Part shown: positions 5,549-10,466 of the stretch, piece after piece
Layout: each line of letters opens with the position of its first letter
Position numbering within the stretch: position 1 is the stretch's first letter
Assembly: GCA_018896985.1 (NCBI GenBank)
Contig: JAHILQ010000240.1
Location: 1 to 10,466 of the forward strand
From: Nitrospinota bacterium
GTDB taxonomy: Bacteria > Nitrospirota > Thermodesulfovibrionia > Thermodesulfovibrionales > UBA1546
Length of the DNA: 10,466 nt
Direction: 5' to 3'
Made by a program: the position numbers and the translations under genes
Notes under the pieces: generated by a model
The model's database searches: none
What the model was told of the DNA's origin: nothing
What the model saw: only the letters and a program-made list of their open reading frames with translations

Positions 5549-6777
5549 AGAAAAGAAATTTAATAATCATTATCGGGCTGATTTTGATGGCAGGATTAAT
5601 ATTCTATCTCTTAAAGCCTGAGTTCCTGAAAAGCCCTGCAAAAAGCAAACCTCAGACATCTGTGCAATCAGCGGCTCCTGCACATCAGGGACATACCGCA
5701 GAGAATAAAGAGCCGCAGGCTCAGGTTGAAACGCAGCAGAAAGAGCAGGCAGAGGAGACTCCAACAGTTGAGATACCTTTAGACAAGCAGCAGTTGATAG
5801 GCGTAAAAACAGCTGCGGCGTCTGTAAAACCCCTGCAGAAAATTATAAGGACAGTAGGACGTATTGAATACGATGAGAGAAAGATTGCAACTGTAAATAC
5901 AAAATTCGACGGCTGGATTGAGAAACTCTATGTTGACTACACGGGCAGGTACGTCAAAAAAGGCGAGCCGCTGGCAGAGATTTACAGCCCTGAACTTGTC
6001 GCCACGCAGCAGGAATTTTTAAACGTGCTGAAGTGGTCAAAACCTGGCGCAGACAAAGACAACAGCGTAGGCAAAATGCTTTCAAAGGATGCTGAGGCAA
6101 TAATTGAAGCAGCAAAGCAGAGGCTGAGGTTATGGGACATAAATGATGCCCAGATTAAAAAAATTGAAGAGGCAGGAAAACCAATAAGAACATTAACCAT
6201 ATACAGTCCTGCAAGCGGCTATGTTGTGCAGAAGACGGCATTGCAGGGAATGCGTGTTATGTCCGGCGAAAAGCTCTTTGATATTGCAGACCTTTCAACA
6301 GTCTGGATAGTATCGGATATATACGAATATGAAGTGCATTTGATGAAAACAGGGCAGACAGCAAAGATAAGCCTGAGCTATTTCCCGGGCAGGGAATTTT
6401 CATCAACGATTGACTACATCTACCCTTCACTTGCAGGAGAAACAAGAACAGCAAAGGTGAGATTCACAATAGCAAATCCGGGCGGACAGCTCAAACCGCA
6501 GATGTTTACCAACGTAGAGATAAAAATCAACTTAGGCAGTAAGCTCGTTATCCCAGAAAGCGCTGTGATTGATACCGGAATAAGGCAGATAGTTTATGTG
6601 GACAAAGGAGAAGGGTATTTTGAACCGAGAGAGGTTATGTTAGGGCTTAAGGCAGAGGGCATGGCAGAAGTTCTCAAAGGAATAAAGGCAGGGGAAAAAG
6701 TGGCGTCGTCAGGCAACTTCCTTATTGACTCAGAGGCTCAATTAAAAGGGATAAAGCCGCTTGGGCATAAACATTAA
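5545..6777 (+). CDS. RND efflux periplasmic adaptor (CusB-like membrane fusion protein)
   Basis: 410 residues. An N-terminal hydrophobic anchor or uncleaved signal (5-23) is followed by a flexible, Gln/Ala/Glu-rich linker to about 72. Then come the membrane-proximal strands, the first lipoyl half (VNTKFDGWIEKLYVDYTGRYVKKGEPL), IYSPELVATQQEFL leading into the helical hairpin (about 150-205), the second lipoyl half (YSPASGYVVQKTALQGMRVMSGEKLF) and the barrel (ADLSTVWIVSDIYEYEVHLMKTGQ). These motifs match the CusB/heavy-metal branch of adaptors. It bridges the pump and the outer-membrane channel and, in CusB, hands Cu/Ag to the pump. Metal ligands could be the His of AHQGH (46-50) and the C-terminal GHKH; the Met cluster known from E. 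coli CusB is not obvious. ATG 5545 overlaps the channel's stop and is served by GGGGAAG at 5531-5537. Confidence 0.9.
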   Translation: MKKRNLIIIIGLILMAGLIFYLLKPEFLKSPAKSKPQTSVQSAAPAHQGHTAENKEPQAQVETQQKEQAEETPTVEIPLDKQQLIGVKTAAASVKPLQKIIRTVGRIEYDERKIATVNTKFDGWIEKLYVDYTGRYVKKGEPLAEIYSPELVATQQEFLNVLKWSKPGADKDNSVGKMLSKDAEAIIEAAKQRLRLWDINDAQIKKIEEAGKPIRTLTIYSPASGYVVQKTALQGMRVMSGEKLFDIADLSTVWIVSDIYEYEVHLMKTGQTAKISLSYFPGREFSSTIDYIYPSLAGETRTAKVRFTIANPGGQLKPQMFTNVEIKINLGSKLVIPESAVIDTGIRQIVYVDKGEGYFEPREVMLGLKAEGMAEVLKGIKAGEKVASSGNFLIDSEAQLKGIKPLGHKH

Positions 6778-6780
6778 AGC

Positions 6781-6852
6781 AGTGAATAGTGAACAGTATT
6801 TAGTGAATAGCAAAAACAGAAATCCTTTGTCTTTAACTATTCACTGTTCACT
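6781..6852. repeat. inverted repeat between adaptor and pump genes
   Basis: AGTGAATAGTGAACAGT (6781-6797) is the reverse complement of ACTATTCACTGTTCACT (6836-6852) at 15 of 17 positions, with another TAGTGAATAG direct copy at 6801-6810 in the loop. It fills most of the 87-bp gap and would form a stem in mRNA just before the pump's ATG. No T-tract follows, so it is not a typical terminator. Confidence 0.65.
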
Positions 6853-6864
6853 AACGACTAAATC

Positions 6865-9800
6865 ATGATTGAAAAGATAATAGAATACAGCGCACGCAAC
6901 AGGTTCATCGTCTTTCTGATGGTTATCATACTCTCTGTATGGGGGATATGGGCAATACTGAAGACCCCATTGGATGCAATCCCTGATTTAAGCGATACTC
7001 AGGTAATTATCTATACAGAATGGCCCGGCAGGAGTCCTGACCTTGTGGAAGACCAGATAACATATCCCATTGCTTCAGCCCTCTTAGCTGCTCCGGGCGT
7101 AAGGGTTACAAGGGGTTATTCTTATTTCGGCTATTCTTTTGTCTATGTCATATTCAAAGATGGAACTGACATTTACTGGGCAAGGAGCAGGGTGCTTGAA
7201 TATCTGAGCAGAATAGCAGGAGCGATTCCGTCTGGTGTTACGCCTGCATTAGGCCCTGATGCAACAGGGGTAGGATGGGTATATCAATATGCACTCGTTG
7301 ATAAATCAGGGAAACATGACCTCTCTGAATTAAGGGGCATTCAGGACTGGTTTTTGAGATACGCCCTTGAGTCCGTTGAAGGCGTTGCAGAGGTTGCTCC
7401 CATAGGCGGCTTTGTAAAGGAATATCAGGTCGCTGTTGACCCTGTAAGGCTTTCGGCTTACAACCTTCCTCTGATGACAGTTGCAGCGGCTGTAAGAGGC
7501 GGAAACAGGGATGTGGGCGGCAGGTCAATAGAATTCGGCGGAAGGGAATTTATGGTCAGGGGAAAGGGCTATGTTAAGGCGGTTAAGGATATAGAGAATA
7601 TAACCGTTGGCACAGACAGCAGGGGAACGCCTGTATTTATAAAAGACATAGGGAACGTATCCCTCGTGCCTGCCATGAGAAGGGGCGCGGGAGAGCTGGA
7701 CGGCGAAGGAGAGGCAGTAGGCGGCATTGTTGTAATGCGTTACGGGCAGCATGCCCTTGATGTTATAGACAGGGTAAAGAAAAAGATTGAAGATATAAAA
7801 CCATCCCTGCCTCAAGGCGTGGAGATAATTACGACTTATGACAGATCCAATTTAATCAGCAGGGCTATCGCAGTTTTAAGGGATACACTGATAAAAGAGA
7901 TGGTTGTCGTCCTCCTCGTTACTGTCATATTTCTTTTCCATATAAGGTCTTCCTTTGTTGTGATAATAACCCTGCCTGTTGCAATAATAATGTCATTTAT
8001 CCTCATGAACCTTTTGGGCATTACATCAAATATCATGTCATTAGCCGGCATTGCCATAGCAATAGGCGTAATGGTTGACGCATCTATTGTGATGGTAGAG
8101 AATGCCCATAAGCAAATAGAGCGCCATCCTGAAAAAAACAGGATAGATGTAATAGTTGACGCTGCAAAGCAAGTGGGAAAGCCACTTTTCTTCGCGCTTA
8201 TTATTGTAACAGTCTCATTTATGCCTGTATTCACCCTTGAGGCGCAGGAAGGAAGGCTTTTTAAGCCGCTTGCTTTCACAAAGACCTTTGCCATGTTATT
8301 CGCATCCCTTCTTTCTATCACCCTTGTACCTGCTCTCATGGTGCTATTTATAAAAGGGAAGATAGCGCCAGAGGCAAAAAATCCCATAAGCAGATTCTTA
8401 ATATTCATTTATCGCCCGGTAGTAGGACTCGTCCTTCGCTTCAGATGGCTGACAGTCCTGCTCGCAATCGCTGCTGTGATAGCAACTTTACCTATTTATA
8501 AAAAGTTAGGCTCGGAATTTATGCCAGCTTTAAATGAGGGCACAATCTTCTTCATGCCAACGACACTGCCGGGCATATCTGTTCAGGAGGCGACAAAGAG
8601 TCTCCAGATACAGAACAGGATAATAAGGCAGTTTCCAGAGGTGGAAAGGGTTTTTGGAAAGGTTGGCAAGGCAGAGACAGCAACAGACCCTGCTCCAATG
8701 GAGATGGCAGAAACCGTTGTTATGCTAAAGCCGGAAGACCAGTGGAGGAAAGGCATTACATGGGAAAGTCTCATAGATGAGATGAACAGCGCCATGGAGG
8801 TTCCCGGCTGGGCAAATGCCTGGACGATGCCAATTAAGGCGCGTATAGATATGCTTGCCACAGGCATCAGGACGCCTGTAGGGATTAAGATATTTGGCCC
8901 TGACCTTTCAGGGATAGAGGATATAGGTATGCAGATAGAAAAAACCTTAGCCGGCATCAAGGGAACAAGGAGCGTCTTTGCCGAAAGGGCCGGTGGAGGT
9001 TACTATCTTGATTTTGAGATAAAGAGGTCTGAGATAGCAAGATACGGGCTTAAGATTGAGGACATAAATGATATTATTGAGACAGCAATCGGCGGGATGA
9101 TGGTCACAACTACGATTGAAGGAAGGGAGCGTTATCCTGTAAGCATCCGTTATCCAAGGGAGCTAAGAACCAATATTGAAGCGCTAAAAAGGATACTTGT
9201 CCCTGTGATGAGGCAGTCTAATTTAGGAATGTCTCAATCCACAATCACTAATCCCCAATTGCAGCAGGTTCCTCTTGGCCAGCTCGTTGATATAAAATTC
9301 ATGCCTGGTCCTGCATCCATAAAAAATGAGGGGGGCTTTCTTGTCGCATACGTCTATGTGGACATTGCAGGAAGGGACATCGGAGGCTATGTTGAAGAAG
9401 CAAAAAAAGCTGTTGAGTCAAATGTGAAGATACCCCCTGGTTACAGCCTCACATGGAGCGGACAGTATGAATATATGCAGAGGGTAAAGGAAAAACTAAA
9501 AATAGTTATACCCCTTACACTTTCACTAATATTTATACTGCTTTATCTCAATTTTAAATCAGTCACAGAATCCATTATAGTAATGCTCTCTGTGCCGTTT
9601 TCCCTTGTGGGAAGCTTCCTTTTGCTTGATATCCTCGGATATAACCTTTCAATTGCAGTCTGGGTGGGGATCATAGCCCTCGCAGGAGTTGCAGCTGAGA
9701 CAGGAGTCGTAATGATTGTCTATCTTGATGAGGCATACCAGAAAAGAGTGGCTTCAGGAAATATGAACACAACGAAAGACCTCTATGATGCTGTAATTGA

Positions 9801-10029
9801 GGGCGCTGTGCAGCGCGTAAGGCCAAAGATAATGACAGTCCTGACTACAATAGTCGGACTCTTGCCTCTTATGTGGGCTGCAGGACCCGGGGCTGATGTA
9901 GGAAAAAGGATTGCTGCTCCAATGGTTGGCGGAATGGTAACATCCACAATACTCACCCTTGTGATTATCCCTGCTATTTACATGCTGTGGAAAGGGAGAG
10001 AGTTTAAAAAAGAAACAATTCAAAATTAA
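6865..10029 (+). CDS. cusA: heavy-metal RND efflux pump, CusA-like (probable Cu(I)/Ag(I) exporter)
   Basis: 1054 residues, the usual length for the HME-RND branch, with the expected two blocks of inner-membrane helices and two large periplasmic loops. Proton-relay residues match CusA: D405 (MVDASIVMVEN), E945 (AGVAAETGVVM) and K988 (RVRPKIMTV). The three methionines that bind Cu/Ag in E. coli CusA (M573, M623, M672) align at a constant offset of nine: M564 (FFMPTTLPG), M614 (PMEM) and M663 (RIDML). This favours monovalent copper/silver over the divalent zinc/cobalt/nickel relatives. The N-terminal DLSDTQVIIYTEWPGRSPDLVEDQITYPI is also typical. ATG 6865 has no clear ribosome-binding site, the 87-bp repeat having separated it from the adaptor. 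Oddities: residues about 784-800 (QSNLGMSQSTITNPQLQ) look like an extra loop, and the last residues (TIQN) are coded by AT-rich repeat sequence. Comparison with E. coli is from memory. Confidence 0.93.
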   Translation: MIEKIIEYSARNRFIVFLMVIILSVWGIWAILKTPLDAIPDLSDTQVIIYTEWPGRSPDLVEDQITYPIASALLAAPGVRVTRGYSYFGYSFVYVIFKDGTDIYWARSRVLEYLSRIAGAIPSGVTPALGPDATGVGWVYQYALVDKSGKHDLSELRGIQDWFLRYALESVEGVAEVAPIGGFVKEYQVAVDPVRLSAYNLPLMTVAAAVRGGNRDVGGRSIEFGGREFMVRGKGYVKAVKDIENITVGTDSRGTPVFIKDIGNVSLVPAMRRGAGELDGEGEAVGGIVVMRYGQHALDVIDRVKKKIEDIKPSLPQGVEIITTYDRSNLISRAIAVLRDTLIKEMVVVLLVTVIFLFHIRSSFVVIITLPVAIIMSFILMNLLGITSNIMSLAGIAIAIGVMVDASIVMVENAHKQIERHPEKNRIDVIVDAAKQVGKPLFFALIIVTVSFMPVFTLEAQEGRLFKPLAFTKTFAMLFASLLSITLVPALMVLFIKGKIAPEAKNPISRFLIFIYRPVVGLVLRFRWLTVLLAIAAVIATLPIYKKLGSEFMPALNEGTIFFMPTTLPGISVQEATKSLQIQNRIIRQFPEVERVFGKVGKAETATDPAPMEMAETVVMLKPEDQWRKGITWESLIDEMNSAMEVPGWANAWTMPIKARIDMLATGIRTPVGIKIFGPDLSGIEDIGMQIEKTLAGIKGTRSVFAERAGGGYYLDFEIKRSEIARYGLKIEDINDIIETAIGGMMVTTTIEGRERYPVSIRYPRELRTNIEALKRILVPVMRQSNLGMSQSTITNPQLQQVPLGQLVDIKFMPGPASIKNEGGFLVAYVYVDIAGRDIGGYVEEAKKAVESNVKIPPGYSLTWSGQYEYMQRVKEKLKIVIPLTLSLIFILLYLNFKSVTESIIVMLSVPFSLVGSFLLLDILGYNLSIAVWVGIIALAGVAAETGVVMIVYLDEAYQKRVASGNMNTTKDLYDAVIEGAVQRVRPKIMTVLTTIVGLLPLMWAAGPGADVGKRIAAPMVGGMVTSTILTLVIIPAIYMLWKGREFKKETIQN

Positions 10030-10049
10030 AAATTCAAGATTCAAAAAAA
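10014..10049. repeat. AT-rich imperfect direct repeat across the pump's stop codon
   Basis: AATTCAAAATTAAAAATTCAAGATTCAAAA contains several spaced copies of ATTCAA (for example 10019-10024 and 10038-10043) and covers the TAA at 10027-10029. It changes the pump's final few codons only. There is no hairpin, so I do not call a terminator. Confidence 0.4.
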
Positions 10050-10053
10050 TAAT

Positions 10054-10082
10054 TTGACCTGTCTTTAACTAACCTCTATAAT
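10054..10082 (+). promoter_or_regulatory. near-consensus sigma-70 promoter before the restriction-type fragment
   Basis: TTGACC (10054-10059, 5 of 6), a 17-bp spacer and a perfect TATAAT (10077-10082). The -10 overlaps the ATG at 10081, so that ATG would lie upstream of the transcript start (about 10089) and cannot be the real start from this promoter. ATG 10108 would then have a leader of about 19 nt. Confidence 0.6.
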
Positions 10083-10107
10083 GTCTGAAAACTCGGTTCT
10101 GTTAAAA

Positions 10108-10398
10108 ATGGCAGACATCTATTCTTTCAGAGAAAAGCTACAGTCCTTGATCGCAAAGTTCGAGAAGGACAAAGTCCACTATGCCTCAAAAGGCTATCCG
10201 GAAGCGCAGGTAAGGCTGGATTTCCTTAATCCTTTCTTCAAAGCCCTCGGCTGGGATATAGAAAACAAGGCACAGAAGCCTCCGCATGAAAGAGATGTTA
10301 TAGTTGAACTTTCTCCTGAGGCAACAGGAAGGCCTGATTATAATTTCAGGATAAATGGGGCAACCAAGTTCTTTGTAGAGGCAAAGTCTCTATCCTGA
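10108..10398 (+). pseudogene. N-terminal fragment of a restriction endonuclease-type protein (PD-(D/E)xK)
   Basis: The open frame runs from ATG 10081 to TGA 10396-10398, but ATG 10108 (MADIYSFREKL) is preferred because the promoter's -10 covers the first ATG. The fragment shows the N-terminal block typical of type IIG/Eco57I-like and some type I restriction subunits: EAQVRLDFLNPFFKALGWD, then GRPDYNFRINGATKFFVEAK. The last part is a PD-(D/E)xK nuclease core; counted from ATG 10081, catalytic residues are D86, E100 and K102. The intact proteins continue for hundreds of residues with methylase or helicase domains. Here the frame stops three residues after the core, at a junction with Doc toxin sequence. 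It is a remnant; a lone expressed nuclease domain is possible but less likely. Confidence 0.7.
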
Positions 10399-10466
10399 TA
10401 TTTTTCATAAAGCAGCCGCGCTTATGGAATCGCTCATAAAGAATCATCCGTTCATTGATGGAAATA
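10382..10466 (+). pseudogene. Doc/Fic-family toxin fragment, 5'-truncated (3' end outside window)
   Basis: In the second frame (codons from 10391) the sequence reads YPDIFHKAAALMESLI followed by KNHPFIDGN, where the window ends. NHPFIDGN is the start of the Fic/Doc active-site motif HxFx(D/N)GN(K/R), whose His acts in AMP or phosphate transfer; KAAALxxSLIxNHPFxDGNKR is typical of Doc (death on curing). Upstream the frame is closed by TAG at 10376-10378, with no start codon, and the preceding bases encode the restriction fragment in another frame. The Doc N-terminal part is therefore missing. Whether the rest of the gene is intact beyond the window, and whether a Phd antitoxin was nearby, cannot be seen. 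Confidence 0.75.

Noticed and set aside
6781..6852. Transcription terminator between adaptor and pump.
   Set aside because: The stem is interrupted, the loop is long (38 bp) and no T-run follows, so it is better described as a repeat; the pump is expected to be co-transcribed.
6865..10029. CzcA-type zinc/cobalt/cadmium pump instead of a copper/silver pump.
   Set aside because: The three CusA metal-binding methionines are present at a constant offset (M564, M614, M663), along with Met-rich accessory sequence upstream, favouring Cu/Ag; transport has not been shown, so some doubt remains.

Overview
The window is a mid-GC Gram-negative chromosomal segment. Outer-membrane, periplasmic-adaptor and RND genes, heavy AGG/AGA (Arg) and ATA (Ile) use, a sigma-54-type regulator tail and many short palindromic intergenic repeats suggest a Nitrospirota or Desulfobacterota-like bacterium. 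This placement is a guess from style, not from a marker gene. Almost everything complete reads on the + strand.

Layout. 2-145: the C-terminal Fis-type helix-turn-helix of an NtrC-family regulator. 159-187: a good sigma-70 promoter, followed by a HEPN/MNT gene pair (213-551 and 713-1054). A 137-bp miniature inverted-repeat element flanked by CTAG copies lies between them. Removing it in silico restores a 129-residue HEPN protein overlapping the MNT start, so this is a freshly broken two-gene module. 1097-3296: an OmpR-family response regulator and a membrane histidine kinase with a periplasmic HxHxHxH stretch, separated by a 72-bp palindromic repeat. 3444-10029: a likely copper/silver efflux operon with a small secreted four-cysteine protein, a YtkA/FixH-like Met-motif periplasmic protein, a TolC-type outer-membrane channel (CusC-like), a CusB-like adaptor and a CusA-like RND pump with the methionine triad and proton-relay residues of CusA. 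10054-10466: a near-consensus promoter driving the N-terminal end of a PD-(D/E)xK restriction-type protein, joined out of frame to a Doc/Fic toxin fragment that runs off the window.

How it fits together. The kinase probably senses periplasmic metal and the regulator probably activates the efflux operon. A 9-bp direct repeat with exact 11-bp period (3406-3425), sitting where a -35 box would be in front of the first efflux gene, is a plausible operator. The two small periplasmic proteins look like metal-handling accessories, and the tripartite CBA pump exports the metal.

The most unusual aspect is repeat invasion. Different small palindromic or tandem elements sit between HEPN and MNT, between regulator and kinase, inside the kinase ATPase domain (a clean in-frame 17-residue insertion with target duplication), in the signal-peptide region of the channel, between adaptor and pump, and at the pump's 3' end. 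The flanks carry defence or toxin gene debris. I see no wholly new multi-gene system, but the two insertion events can be reconstructed almost to the base.
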